Below the pieces are notes generated by a model that saw nothing but the letters and a program-made list of their open reading frames with translations, was not told the origin of the DNA and searched no databases. Both the position numbers and the translations under genes were made by a program. This document shows positions 17,596-26,663 of a stretch of 64,000 nt of DNA, in pieces (position 1 is the stretch's first letter; each line of letters opens with the position of its first letter). Source of the stretch: Desulfosporosinus acididurans (GTDB taxonomy: Bacteria; Bacillota; Desulfitobacteriia; Desulfitobacteriales; Desulfitobacteriaceae); the NCBI RefSeq assembly GCF_001029285.1, contig NZ_LDZY01000012.1:62001-126000 (forward strand), in the 5' to 3' direction.

Positions 17596-19136
17596 TGTCA
17601 GCACTGCCATCAGGAGGGTCTTACCTGCTTCCTTTTATCTTACTGGCACCGTTATTAGCCATGTTTATCATTGTATTCCTGCCGAAGGAAGAAACGAAAA
17701 CGATAAAGATTGTTGCAGCTCTAGGTACCTTTACCTCTATGGTGCTCTCGCTTTATGCATTCTTCGCCTATAATCAAGCGGCAGGCGGCATGCAGTTTAC
17801 CCTGACAATCCCCTGGGTTCCTGATCTTGGTGTCAATTTAGCCTTCGGGGTTGACGGAATTAGCTTGCCGATGCTTCTTCTGACGAATTTGATTGGCTTT
17901 TCCTCAATTTATGCTTCCTGGAATATGGAAAAGCGGGCCAAAGAATTTTTTGCTTTGCTGCTTATCCTTATTACCGGTGTCATGGGAACATTTATCGCAC
18001 GCGACCTCTTCATTTTCTTCCTTTTCTACGAGATAGTCGTTATTCCGATTTACATCATGGTTATTATTTGGGGTAGTACTAAACGGGTCTCCAAAGAATA
18101 TGCCGGTATGAAACTGACCATTTACCTCCTTATCGGATCGGCATTCCTTCTCGTTGGGATGGTGGCTCTCTATCTAGCAGCAGCTAAACAGGGGCATCCA
18201 ACCTTTATGTTTGACCAATTAGCTGCAAGACAAAATCTTTATAGTGCACCATTCCAAAAAGTTGCTTTCGGCTTAATGCTCTTTGGCTTTGGATCTCTAA
18301 TTTCTATGTTTCCTTTCCACTCCTGGTCACCGGATGGCTACGCCGGAGCGCCTACTGCTGTCAGTATGATTCACGCCGGTGTCTTGAAAAAAATCGGTGG
18401 TTACGGATTGATTCGACTCGGAATTTATGTTCTCCCCATTGGAGCTAAGTATTGGGCTCCGGTGATTGCTGTTCTGGCTATTGCCAATGTTCTTTATGCG
18501 GCATTCATTGCTCTGGCTCAAAAAGATCTTAAATATGTTATTGGTTATTCTTCGGTAAGCCATATGGGCTATGTCCTCATTGCCATTGCGGCTTTAAATC
18601 CGACAGCGGTTGGAGGGGCCGTGGCGATGATGTTTGCTCATGGTGTTATGTCCGCTTTGTTCTTCTCGATGATTGGGTTTATCTATGAAAAAACTCATAC
18701 CCGCAACATTCCCGATTTAGGTGGTTTAGCCCATCAGATGCCTCGTTTGGCCACTGGGTTTATCATTGCCGGTATGGCATCTCTGGGTTTACCAAGTACC
18801 ATTAATTTTATCTCCGAATTTACTATTTTCATGGGAACCATTAAAGCTCTGCCTGTGCAGGCTATTCTCGGAATTGCAGGGATTATCTTTACGGCGGTAT
18901 ACACCTTGAGGGTGATTGCCAATGTTATGTTTGGCCCGCGGCGCTCGGAATGGGATCACCTAAAAGATATCAAAGGTGCCGAACTAGTTCCTTTGGTTGT
19001 TCTGGGTTTCGTGATTTTTGCAACAGGAATTTTCCCGAATATCTTGTTTGGTTTAGTTAATACTGGTGTTACCTCCTCAGGCCTTGCGAAGGTTCTTGAG
19101 ACGGTGAGTCAGGCGAAGATGGGGGGGCTGTTCTAA
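17595..19136 (+). CDS. nuoM: NADH-quinone oxidoreductase subunit M
   Basis: Second antiporter-like proton channel (513 residues, about 14 helices). FFLFYEIVVIPIYIMVIIWG, FPFHSWSPDGYAGAPTAVSM and KDLKYVIGYSSVSHMGYV are the family motifs with the conserved Glu and Lys. Translation is coupled to both neighbours by 1-nt overlaps. Confidence 0.96.
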   Translation: MSALPSGGSYLLPFILLAPLLAMFIIVFLPKEETKTIKIVAALGTFTSMVLSLYAFFAYNQAAGGMQFTLTIPWVPDLGVNLAFGVDGISLPMLLLTNLIGFSSIYASWNMEKRAKEFFALLLILITGVMGTFIARDLFIFFLFYEIVVIPIYIMVIIWGSTKRVSKEYAGMKLTIYLLIGSAFLLVGMVALYLAAAKQGHPTFMFDQLAARQNLYSAPFQKVAFGLMLFGFGSLISMFPFHSWSPDGYAGAPTAVSMIHAGVLKKIGGYGLIRLGIYVLPIGAKYWAPVIAVLAIANVLYAAFIALAQKDLKYVIGYSSVSHMGYVLIAIAALNPTAVGGAVAMMFAHGVMSALFFSMIGFIYEKTHTRNIPDLGGLAHQMPRLATGFIIAGMASLGLPSTINFISEFTIFMGTIKALPVQAILGIAGIIFTAVYTLRVIANVMFGPRRSEWDHLKDIKGAELVPLVVLGFVIFATGIFPNILFGLVNTGVTSSGLAKVLETVSQAKMGGLF

Positions 19137-20581
19137 TGGTTGATTTCAATATCTTTGCAGTACTCACGCCCGAAGTTGCGCTAGCTGCAATGGCCTTGAT
19201 TCTCTTGGCCATTGGACTTCTGATACCACCCGGCGCGAGAAAGGGCATGATGCCTCTCACCGCTTTCTCTTTAATCGGAATCCTTAGTTATACCCTCTAT
19301 GATTTTTACTTTGGTACGAAGACTTCCTTTATGAATGGACTCTACTGGCACGATCAATTCGCTCTGTATTTCAAAGTGCTTTTCTTAGCGGCGGCTCTAT
19401 TGGTTGTGCTCTCTTCGGGCGGATATATACAGAAATTGCCGAAGTACCGGGGGGAATTTTACTCCTTAATTTTGACAGCAACGTTAGGTATGATGCTTAT
19501 GGCGGGAGCCGGCGAGCTGATTACCCTGTATGTTGGCCTGGAATTAATGACGATTTCCTTTTATATTCTTGTTGCCTATTTATCTGAAGATGCTCGTTCC
19601 TCTGAAGCAGGAATCAAGTATCTGGTCTTAGGCGCAACTTCTTCGGCGATTTTGCTCTATGGTATCAGTCTTATCTATGGACTGACAGGATCGACTCAAC
19701 TTTCAGAGATCGCCAGCGGGCTTGGGGCGACGTTAACCCCAACCTCATTTTTGGCCACTGTCTTTATCTTAGCAGGTTTGGGCTTTAAGATTTCCCTGGT
19801 TCCCTTTCATCTCTGGGCCCCCGACATTTATGAAGGAGCGCCGACACCTGTCACTGCCTTTTTAGCAATTGCTTCTAAGGCTGCTGCTTTTGCGGCGTTG
19901 ATCAGAGTTTATCTGATTACCATGAACAGCCAGTCTTTTTCAGCAACAGGTCAAACCCTGCTCATGGTTCTGGCAGCCCTGACGATGATTATCGGGAACT
20001 TAGTTGCCATACCGCAGAAGAATATCAAGCGGATGCTTTCTTATTCGAGTATTGCCCAAGCAGGATATCTGATGGTTGGCATTATCGCCGAGTCTATTCC
20101 CGGTGTGAAAGGCGTACTCTTTTATGCTATGATTTATGTCTTTGCTAATATGGGTGCCTTTGCTGTGGCGACACATATATCTGAAAAACAAGGCAGCGAC
20201 GAGATTCAGGATTTTGCCGGTTTGGCTCGAAGGTCTCCCCTGGCAGCAGTAGTTATGACAGCTTCCTTGTTGTCCTTAGCCGGGATTCCGCCTCTGGCTG
20301 GGTTTGTCGGGAAATTTTATCTCTTCTCCGCCGTCATGGGTCAAGGCTATACGGCTATCGCTTACATCGGTTTTGTCATGAGCATGGTGTCTGTATATTA
20401 TTATCTGTCGGTTGTTAAAGTCATGTTCCTCGGAGAGGGAGAAGGGCTTCCTGATATTCCTGTCCATGGAGCAGTTAAATTTACAATGTTATTCACAATG
20501 ATTATAACAATCGCTATTGGGATTTACCCAACTCCCTTGGCCCAAATGGCTATAGCGGCGGCACAAAGTTTAGTTCAATAA
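19136..20581 (+). CDS. nuoN: NADH-quinone oxidoreductase subunit N
   Basis: Third antiporter-like proton channel (481 residues, about 14 helices). Motifs include YVGLELMTISFYILVAYL, FKISLVPFHLWAPDIYEGAP and NIKRMLSYSSIAQAGYLM. It closes the nuo operon: no nuoE, nuoF or nuoG occurs in this window. Downstream come a dispersed hairpin repeat and, ~95 bp after the stop, an intrinsic terminator. Confidence 0.96.
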   Translation: MVDFNIFAVLTPEVALAAMALILLAIGLLIPPGARKGMMPLTAFSLIGILSYTLYDFYFGTKTSFMNGLYWHDQFALYFKVLFLAAALLVVLSSGGYIQKLPKYRGEFYSLILTATLGMMLMAGAGELITLYVGLELMTISFYILVAYLSEDARSSEAGIKYLVLGATSSAILLYGISLIYGLTGSTQLSEIASGLGATLTPTSFLATVFILAGLGFKISLVPFHLWAPDIYEGAPTPVTAFLAIASKAAAFAALIRVYLITMNSQSFSATGQTLLMVLAALTMIIGNLVAIPQKNIKRMLSYSSIAQAGYLMVGIIAESIPGVKGVLFYAMIYVFANMGAFAVATHISEKQGSDEIQDFAGLARRSPLAAVVMTASLLSLAGIPPLAGFVGKFYLFSAVMGQGYTAIAYIGFVMSMVSVYYYLSVVKVMFLGEGEGLPDIPVHGAVKFTMLFTMIITIAIGIYPTPLAQMAIAAAQSLVQ

Positions 20582-20596
20582 GAACTAACGTCCACC

Positions 20597-20650
20597 TTTA
20601 TCCAGTTTTTAAGACCTCACTTCTATAAGTGAGGGTGGGCGAGTTCACTT
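20597..20650 (+). repeat. Dispersed hairpin repeat, copy A
   Basis: Starts TTTATCCAGTTTTTAAGACC, contains the hairpin CCTCACTT-CTAT-AAGTGAGG (20615-20634) and ends GAGTTCACTT. The same framework (TTATCC, TAAGAC, CCACTTCTTTAAG hairpin, GAGTTCACTT) recurs at 25547-25609 and, truncated, at 49498-49530. The hairpin next to a TTCAC end recalls ends of IS200/IS605-type elements, but no transposase is nearby. Lies between nuoN and its terminator, so it is transcribed. Confidence 0.6.
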
Positions 20651-20677
20651 GTGTTATGTTTCTTGTATAATCATTAA

Positions 20678-20710
20678 AGAGGTTCTCAGTCATTCTGAGA
20701 GCCTCTTTTT
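20678..20710 (+). terminator. Terminator of the nuo operon
   Basis: AGAGGTTCTCAG (20678-20689) pairs with CTGAGAGCCTCT (20695-20706) over 12 bp with one U-G pair and a 5-nt loop, followed by TTTT. Rho-independent form. Confidence 0.85.
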
Positions 20711-20854
20711 GTACTATCAGAAAGTATAATTTTCGCTTGTATAACTTTCCTGTTGCTTAAGTGCAACTGCATAAAGGACTTCCGATCAAGGACAAAGAAT
20801 TAAATGATATTGCTCTGAAAGGAGTGAATTATCATCGGAGTCAAGAAAAATAGC

Positions 20855-21193
20855 TTGGGAAAAGCTGGGGAAGAATTGGCTGTCCATTCGCTGACAGCGT
20901 CCGGATTAAAAGTCCTTAAGCGGAACTACCGCTGCCCAAAAGGCGAAATGGATATTATTGCTCAAGATCAGGAAACATTAGTGTTCATTGAGGTGCGAAC
21001 TCGCAGTTCTGCGTATAGAGGATGGGGTGAAGAAAGTATCACCTTTCGGAAGGCACAGCGTCTTAGGTCAATAGCAGCGTATTATATTCTGCAGCAAGGA
21101 TATGTCAACTGGCCGGAAATGAGAATTGATGTCATTGCCATACGATGGCTGGAAGATAATCCTGATCTTATGTGGATTAGAGGAGCTTTATAA
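20855..21193 (+). CDS. YraN/UPF0102 family nuclease-like protein
   Basis: A short (112 residues from TTG 20855) member of the UPF0102 family, with a restriction-endonuclease-like core: GEMDIIAQDQETLVFIEVRTR corresponds to the E...D...(F/V)xEV(K/R) active-site pattern (shown here as GEMDII and FIEVRTR). Members usually sit near rnhB and comM in Firmicutes, as here. Start choice is uncertain: TTG 20855 has no well-spaced ribosome binding site, whereas AAAGGAG (20818-20824) is well placed for in-frame ATC 20831 or ATT 20828, which would add the usual short lead before LGKAGEELA. Function in cells is unknown. Confidence 0.85.
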   Translation: MGKAGEELAVHSLTASGLKVLKRNYRCPKGEMDIIAQDQETLVFIEVRTRSSAYRGWGEESITFRKAQRLRSIAAYYILQQGYVNWPEMRIDVIAIRWLEDNPDLMWIRGAL

Positions 21194-21296
21194 TATTCTT
21201 CAATTAATTTTCACAAAATAGCCATGATAACGTGGTAAACTAAAGACAAATACCCAAGAAAAATCTTGCATCAAGTTTTCAAAGGGGAGTTAGAAC

Positions 21297-21986
21297 ATGG
21301 ATCCAATTCTAATTGTCGATGATGAAGAACGAATTCGTAGTTTAGTTAGATTGTATCTTGAGCGGGAAGGATTTCCTGTTGAAGAGGCAGAGGATGGCAG
21401 TGTTGCTCTGTCTAAATTTAAAACAGGCCAATTTTCACTATTAATTGTTGATCTAATGATGCCTGATGTTGATGGCTGGCGGGTTTGCCGTGAAATCCGC
21501 GAAAGCTCAGGGATTCCCATTATTATGCTGACGGCACGCGGGGAAGAGTTTGATCGTGTACTAGGTTTGGAACTGGGTGCAGACGATTATTTAGTTAAAC
21601 CATTCAGTACGAAAGAATTAGTCGCCAGGGTCAAGGCACTTCTGCGCCGATCCAGCGGCCAGATGCATACAGTTTCCTCGGAAATAACTGTTGGTTTGCT
21701 CAACATTGATAAAGAAAGGCATCGCGTCACAATTGGCGATGAGGTGATAAACTTAACCCCCTTGGAGTTTGACTTACTCTATTTTCTCGCTAAAAATCGA
21801 GGAAGAGTTTTTTCACGTGAGCAGCTTATGGAAACGGTATGGGGATATGATTTTTATGGAGATGCTCGTACAGTGGATACCCACGTCAAAAAATTGAGGG
21901 AAAAACTGGCCCATCCTGTGATTAAAAAAATGCTGGTTACCGTATGGGGCGTCGGTTATAAATTTGATCCGGATATGGTGTCCTGA
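21297..21986 (+). CDS. OmpR/PhoB-family response regulator
   Basis: A 229-residue regulator: receiver domain (residues 1-118) with the acidic pair DD at 8-9, phospho-acceptor Asp52 (LLIVDLMMPD) and Lys in DDYLVKPF; winged-helix DNA-binding domain (residues ~130-226) with LTPLEFDLLYFLAKNRGRVFSREQL and TVDTHVKKLREKL. ATG 21297 follows AAAGGGGAG by 8 bp. It overlaps the downstream kinase gene by 1 nt, so the two form a two-component system. The stimulus cannot be read from the sequence; ResD- or WalR-like relatives are plausible. Confidence 0.93.
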   Translation: MDPILIVDDEERIRSLVRLYLEREGFPVEEAEDGSVALSKFKTGQFSLLIVDLMMPDVDGWRVCREIRESSGIPIIMLTARGEEFDRVLGLELGADDYLVKPFSTKELVARVKALLRRSSGQMHTVSSEITVGLLNIDKERHRVTIGDEVINLTPLEFDLLYFLAKNRGRVFSREQLMETVWGYDFYGDARTVDTHVKKLREKLAHPVIKKMLVTVWGVGYKFDPDMVS

Positions 21987-23818
21987 TGAAATGGAGAAAA
22001 CGTCGTTCCTGGACCATCTCCATGAAACTTTGGCTGGCTATGACACTTCTGATTCTTCTGGTACTGGGAGGATTAGGAGTCACCATTACATGGCTGTTCG
22101 GGGACTTTTATTTACAGCAAAAGCTAGATTCTCTGCGCACAGAAGCAACGGAAGTCTCGACCCAATTAGCTTCAATTCCAGGTTGGAGTGAACGATTAAG
22201 CTTATTAGAAACCTTTAAACTCACCTCTGGAACCCAACTGGTTTTGCTTGATCCACAAGGAAATATCCTTGTGATTGCGGGATCAACTTCAAGCAAGACT
22301 CAAGGAATAGGACTCAGCGGACCTATTGGCGAGATTAATGGGTTACTTGGAGGTTGGACGCGATCATTACTCCCTTCTGATTTTTTTACCGACGACTATT
22401 TGGCGCAAGTCCTGGCCGGCAATACCATCTCGATTAAGGCTCTGCCCGCCAGCGGAGGGGGGCAAGCCATGCTCATTGCGGCAGCACCCGTTGGAGCAAA
22501 ACCGGTACAAGCCGTTGTTCTGCTGGGCAGTTCACCAATTCCCATCCAAGAAAGTATCGCAACCTTTCGGCACTTAATCGTTTATGCGTCCTTAATTGCT
22601 GTGTTTCTCGCCACTATAGTCAGCCTCATTTTTGCTCGGCAGGTAACAAGGCCGCTTGCTTTAATGCAGCGAAGTGCTTCGAGAATGGCAAAAGGAGACT
22701 TCTTGCCGATCCAGGGAGTAACGAGTCAAGATGAGATTGGAGAACTAGCTGAAGTTTTTAATTCTATGGGGGAAAGTTTAAAAAACCACATGGAATGGCT
22801 TTCACAGCAAAAAAACCTGCTTCAAGGTATTATTGAAAGCATTAGTGATGCTGTAGTTATGTTAGGCTGTGACGGATCTATACTTTATGCCAATGACACA
22901 GCAAAGGCATTATGGCAAGAGCAAGAGGCAGAACTCCAAGATCGGAAACTTAGAATCGTTGATTTTCTCCAGGCCATGAGAAAAAACCAAGAGCAAACCG
23001 AAAATTATGGAACTTTAAAATTAGGGCTTCAAGTACTTCAGGTAATCTTGGCCCCTATGACAGAGACTGAGGGATTTCGAGGACATGTTGCCGTTCTTCG
23101 CGATATAACTGCCTCGCTGCGGGCTGAAAAGGCAAGGCGTGAATTTTTAGCCAGTGTTACCCATGAACTAAGAACTCCACTCCATCTTATTCAAGGATAC
23201 TTAGAGGCAATCCAGGATGATGTGATACCTAAGAATGAGCGGGGAGAATATATTGACTTGGTCTTGGAAGAAGCGAAACGCTTAGCCCGTTTAGTTAAAG
23301 ATCTGCAAGACATTAATTGGTTGGAGCGCGGACAGAGTTTGCAGCCGGTTGACTTAGATCTGCAGAGCTTTTTAAGTGAAGTTTGCCAGCGCTTTCAGGG
23401 CAGAGCTCAGGATTTAGGTTTAAGTTTGGAAGTCGCCAAAGGTTCGGGCAAAATCATGGCCGATCCTGATCGCCTTTTACAGGTATTTATTAATCTTTTG
23501 GATAATGCAATGCGTCATACCCCGCAGGGCAAAACGGTTCGAGTTCTTTTTGAAGATCAGGAAAATCATGTTCAATTTGCTATCCAAGATGAAGGAGAGG
23601 GGATACCACGGGAAGCACTGCCCTATATCTTTGATCGCTTTTTCCGGGTTAATAAAGCACGTACGAGAAAAGACGGAGGAATGGGACTTGGTTTAGCGAT
23701 AGTTCGTCAAATTGTAGAAGCTCATGGAGGACAGATAAAAGTAGAAAGCGATATGGGAAAAGGAACGACCTTCCTTATAACTTTGCCCAAAGATTTCAAT
23801 GCCTCTTCATTAGAATAA
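21986..23818 (+). CDS. Membrane sensor histidine kinase (HAMP-PAS-HisKA-HATPase)
   Basis: A 610-residue kinase partner of the preceding regulator. Transmembrane helices at about residues 15-37 and 190-212 flank an extracytoplasmic domain of ~150 residues. Then come HAMP (RQVTRPLALMQRSASRMAKGDF), a PAS domain (IIESISDAVVMLGCDGSILYAND), the phosphorylation site SVTHELRTPLH and the ATPase domain with LLDNAMRHTPQGK (N box), DEGEGIPREALPYIFDRFFR and GGMGLGLAIV. The architecture is like WalK/PhoR/ResE. No haem or metal motif is obvious in the sensor part. Confidence 0.93.
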   Translation: MKWRKRRSWTISMKLWLAMTLLILLVLGGLGVTITWLFGDFYLQQKLDSLRTEATEVSTQLASIPGWSERLSLLETFKLTSGTQLVLLDPQGNILVIAGSTSSKTQGIGLSGPIGEINGLLGGWTRSLLPSDFFTDDYLAQVLAGNTISIKALPASGGGQAMLIAAAPVGAKPVQAVVLLGSSPIPIQESIATFRHLIVYASLIAVFLATIVSLIFARQVTRPLALMQRSASRMAKGDFLPIQGVTSQDEIGELAEVFNSMGESLKNHMEWLSQQKNLLQGIIESISDAVVMLGCDGSILYANDTAKALWQEQEAELQDRKLRIVDFLQAMRKNQEQTENYGTLKLGLQVLQVILAPMTETEGFRGHVAVLRDITASLRAEKARREFLASVTHELRTPLHLIQGYLEAIQDDVIPKNERGEYIDLVLEEAKRLARLVKDLQDINWLERGQSLQPVDLDLQSFLSEVCQRFQGRAQDLGLSLEVAKGSGKIMADPDRLLQVFINLLDNAMRHTPQGKTVRVLFEDQENHVQFAIQDEGEGIPREALPYIFDRFFRVNKARTRKDGGMGLGLAIVRQIVEAHGGQIKVESDMGKGTTFLITLPKDFNASSLE

Positions 23819-23900
23819 AATGTATTTTTTTGCTTATTCTGGAAGGATTAAAGACTCTTAGAGCGAACATTTTACTATTGCCTTTTTGGGGGAGAGTATG

Positions 23901-25469
23901 ATGTTCGCTTCAATTTACGGAATGACCGTTTTAGGATTACATGCTCACTTAATTCGAGTAGAAGTTGACGTGTCAAACGGCTTGCCAAGCTTTGAGATTG
24001 TGGGATTAGCAACGACTGCTGTTCGAGAAGCTCGTGACCGAGTGCGCTCTGCGATACGTAACTCAGGTTACCAGTTTCCCTTACAGCGGGTCACCGTTAA
24101 TTTAGCTCCGGCAGATTTGCGGAAGCAAGGATCAGGACTTGATCTGCCAATTGCCCTGGGGATTCTGGCAGCAACAAATCAATATCGTGGTGCCTGCCTT
24201 GATCATTATGTATTTACAGGCGAATTGTCTTTGGAGGGATCTTTGAGGCCTGTTCCAGGTGTGTTAACTATGGCCATTTCCTTGTATCGGGATAATCAAC
24301 AGTATGAATTAGAAACGACAAGGAAGACAAAGGAGCTCTCCCTGGTAATTTCACCAGAGAATCTAGCTGAAGCCCGCCTCGTGACAGGATTGGAAACCCA
24401 CAGCACTTCAACTTTAAAACAACTCATTGCGGCGTTAGAGGGTGAAAATGACTTTGAAGACGAACGGATACTTCGAGTATCTCTTGGCGAAGAAATAGCT
24501 CGTGGAAATCAGGTTGATTGGACAGATGTTCACGGCCAGCAACATGTAAAACGCGCTTTGGAGATTGCAGCGGCAGGGGGACACAATGTTATACTCGTGG
24601 GTCCTCCGGGATCGGGTAAGACATTGCTCGCTAAGGCCTACTCAGGAATACTTCCTCCATTAAGTGAGAGTGAGAGCCTTGAAGTTACGCAGCTTTACAG
24701 TGTCTGTGGCTTGCAGCCCTGCAATGGCTCTTTGGTTCAGTTTCGCCCTTTTCGCAGTCCTCACCACACTATTACCAAAGTTGGGATGATTGGTGGGGGG
24801 CGTGATCTGCGCCCGGGCGAATTAACTTTTGCCAATTATGGTGTTCTATTTCTGGACGAGCTGCCTGAGTTTCCACGCGAAGTTTTAGAAAGTCTTCGCC
24901 AGCCTTTGGAAGACCGGGAATTGACAATATCACGTCAATCAGGCAGTATTACCTATCCTGCCAATGTTAGTGTCATTGCCAGTATGAATCCGTGTCCCTG
25001 CGGTTTTTTTAGTGATCCCGCCAGAGAGTGCCGTTGTACGCCTTTGCAGATTCAAAACTATCGAGGGAGGATATCCGGCCCCCTTTTAGATCGCTTTGAT
25101 ATGCATATTGAGGTGCCACGACTGAATTTCTCGGAATTAAGGAATGCCAGCGGCTCTCAAGAATCTTCGCAGACGGTGAGAAAACGAGTGATAGCTGCTC
25201 GGGAAAGACAGTGGGCCAGGCTTGGACCCGCGAAAACTAATGCTGAGATGACGTCAAAGGAAAGCAAGGAATTCGGCCGCTTAACTTCAAGTGGAGAGGC
25301 CCTTTTGCAGCGGGTTTTTGATGGACAGGGCTTAAGTGCTCGAGCTCATGATCGGATCTTAAGAGTAGCTCGGACCATTGCCGATCTTGGAGATTCCGTC
25401 GATATATTTCCGGAGCACTTAGCCGAAGCTATCCAGTATCGTGCTTTGGACAAACGGTTACAGTTATAA
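23901..25469 (+). CDS. YifB/ComM-family Mg-chelatase-like AAA ATPase
   Basis: A 522-residue protein. The N-terminal ~190 residues have the Lon-protease-like fold of the family (FEIVGLATTAVREARDRVRSAI). The AAA core has Walker A VGPPGSGKTLLAKAYSGILP, Walker B GVLFLDELPEF, the sensor region VSVIASMNPCPCGFF and CRCTPLQIQNYRGRISGPLLDRFD. The Cys-rich CPCG...CRC segment is typical. ComM in Proteobacteria is a branch-migration helicase for natural transformation; the role in Firmicutes is unproven. ATG 23901 has GGGGGAG 6 bp upstream; 23898 is also in frame. Confidence 0.92.
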   Translation: MFASIYGMTVLGLHAHLIRVEVDVSNGLPSFEIVGLATTAVREARDRVRSAIRNSGYQFPLQRVTVNLAPADLRKQGSGLDLPIALGILAATNQYRGACLDHYVFTGELSLEGSLRPVPGVLTMAISLYRDNQQYELETTRKTKELSLVISPENLAEARLVTGLETHSTSTLKQLIAALEGENDFEDERILRVSLGEEIARGNQVDWTDVHGQQHVKRALEIAAAGGHNVILVGPPGSGKTLLAKAYSGILPPLSESESLEVTQLYSVCGLQPCNGSLVQFRPFRSPHHTITKVGMIGGGRDLRPGELTFANYGVLFLDELPEFPREVLESLRQPLEDRELTISRQSGSITYPANVSVIASMNPCPCGFFSDPARECRCTPLQIQNYRGRISGPLLDRFDMHIEVPRLNFSELRNASGSQESSQTVRKRVIAARERQWARLGPAKTNAEMTSKESKEFGRLTSSGEALLQRVFDGQGLSARAHDRILRVARTIADLGDSVDIFPEHLAEAIQYRALDKRLQL

Positions 25470-25522
25470 GTTATAAGTTAAGAAACAAAAGGTTGAATCA
25501 TATTTTACTGCTTGAAGGAGTC

Positions 25523-25549
25523 GTCGCCTTGATCTAAGGCGACTTTTTT
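25523..25549 (+). terminator. Terminator of the yifB/comM-like gene
   Basis: GTCGCCTT (25523-25530), GATCT loop, AAGGCGAC (25536-25543), then six T residues. Perfect rho-independent form; the last T residues run into repeat copy B. Confidence 0.9.
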
Positions 25550-25609
25550 ATCCAATCGTAAGACTCCCACTTCTTTAAGCGGGAGTGGGTTCCCCGTACG
25601 AGTTCACTT
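25547..25609 (+). repeat. Dispersed hairpin repeat, copy B
   Basis: TTTATCCAATCGTAAGAC, then the stem CTCCCaCTT/AAGcGGGAG (25564-25585, one mismatch), TGGGTTCCCCGTAC and GAGTTCACTT. Same organisation as copy A at 20597 and truncated copy C at 49498. It begins within the T run of the terminator, as if inserted at it. Confidence 0.6.
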
Positions 25610-25697
25610 TCCTGAGAAGTATGTTCAAGGTTCAAGAATTTCCTTGATGCTATAGACATGTTATACTTGAAATACTTGAGAGAGGTGAAAACAATTA

Positions 25698-26621
25698 ATG
25701 CTGCGAAAATTGTGGTTTGCGACGATATTAACTCTCCTGGTGGTTCTACTTGTTGTTGGCTGTCAAAAGACAAATTCTATTACAATTGACCTTGAAAAGA
25801 CTGTTTCTGCCGATCAATTAAAACAAATGGTTAAGTCTAAAACTAATTATTATTATGTCGGTTTTGATTGGAGATTAAGTCCCAGTGAGGATGTCAAACG
25901 ATACACACCATTATTGAATTACCTAGAGCGACAAACAGGATATAATTTTAGATTAAGGGTGTTTCCCCAAAATGTAGATATAGCTAAAGAAATGGGCGAA
26001 GGACGGGTTCAGTTTTCAATTATAGGTCCCTTGAGTGTACTTCGCGCTGAAAAGTATGGAGTCAAGAGCTTGGTCATTGGAATCACTGAGAACGGAACTT
26101 CAAGCTATCGTACAATGATTGTCACCCAACGTGATAGTTCGATTAATAAAATTCAAGATTTGCGTGGACGCACATTAGCCTTCAGTTCCAGGACTTCAAC
26201 CCAAGGATATCTTATTCCGCGAATTATGCTTGCTCAAGCGAAGATTGATCTAAGTGAATTAGCCTCTTTTGAGTCTTTTCAATCTTATGAAGATGCTGCG
26301 AATGCAGTGCTTGGCGGCCGTTTTGACGCTGCAGCACTGCAAGATACCTTAGCAGAAAAACTAGCTGCACAAGGTTTAGTGAAGATTATAGCGATATCTG
26401 ATTATTTCCCAAGCGGAGGTATAGCGGTTGCTTCTGGAATCGATCCGGTTACTGCGGCTGCTGTTCAAAAAGCGTTACTTAATTTTCAACCGCAAGGGAA
26501 AGACCGTGATGGCCTATACCAATGGAATAACTCAGAAATGCCTAAAGGGTTTGCTGCACTTGAAGGAGATCCTTATGCTGTTTATCGACCTTGGATTAAA
26601 AAATTTGGTCTGCTTAATTAA
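25698..26621 (+). CDS. PhnD/SsuA-like substrate-binding lipoprotein
   Basis: A 307-residue exported lipoprotein: signal peptide with lipobox VVGC (Cys22), then a type 2 periplasmic-binding fold of the phosphate/phosphonate class (YVGFDWRLSPSEDVKRYTPLLNYLERQTGY, read as segments; SIIGPLSVLRAEKYG; DLRGRTLAFSSRTSTQGYLIPRIML; GRFDAAALQDTLA). No ABC permease or ATPase gene adjoins it. A sensor kinase and a NarL-type regulator follow directly, so its ligand-bound form may be read by the kinase instead of feeding a transporter. Ligand unknown; members bind phosphonates, phosphite and other oxyanions. Confidence 0.85.
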   Translation: MLRKLWFATILTLLVVLLVVGCQKTNSITIDLEKTVSADQLKQMVKSKTNYYYVGFDWRLSPSEDVKRYTPLLNYLERQTGYNFRLRVFPQNVDIAKEMGEGRVQFSIIGPLSVLRAEKYGVKSLVIGITENGTSSYRTMIVTQRDSSINKIQDLRGRTLAFSSRTSTQGYLIPRIMLAQAKIDLSELASFESFQSYEDAANAVLGGRFDAAALQDTLAEKLAAQGLVKIIAISDYFPSGGIAVASGIDPVTAAAVQKALLNFQPQGKDRDGLYQWNNSEMPKGFAALEGDPYAVYRPWIKKFGLLN

Positions 26622-26663
26622 ATCATTCAATGTAAACCAAGCCAAATGAGAGGTAGAATTGAG

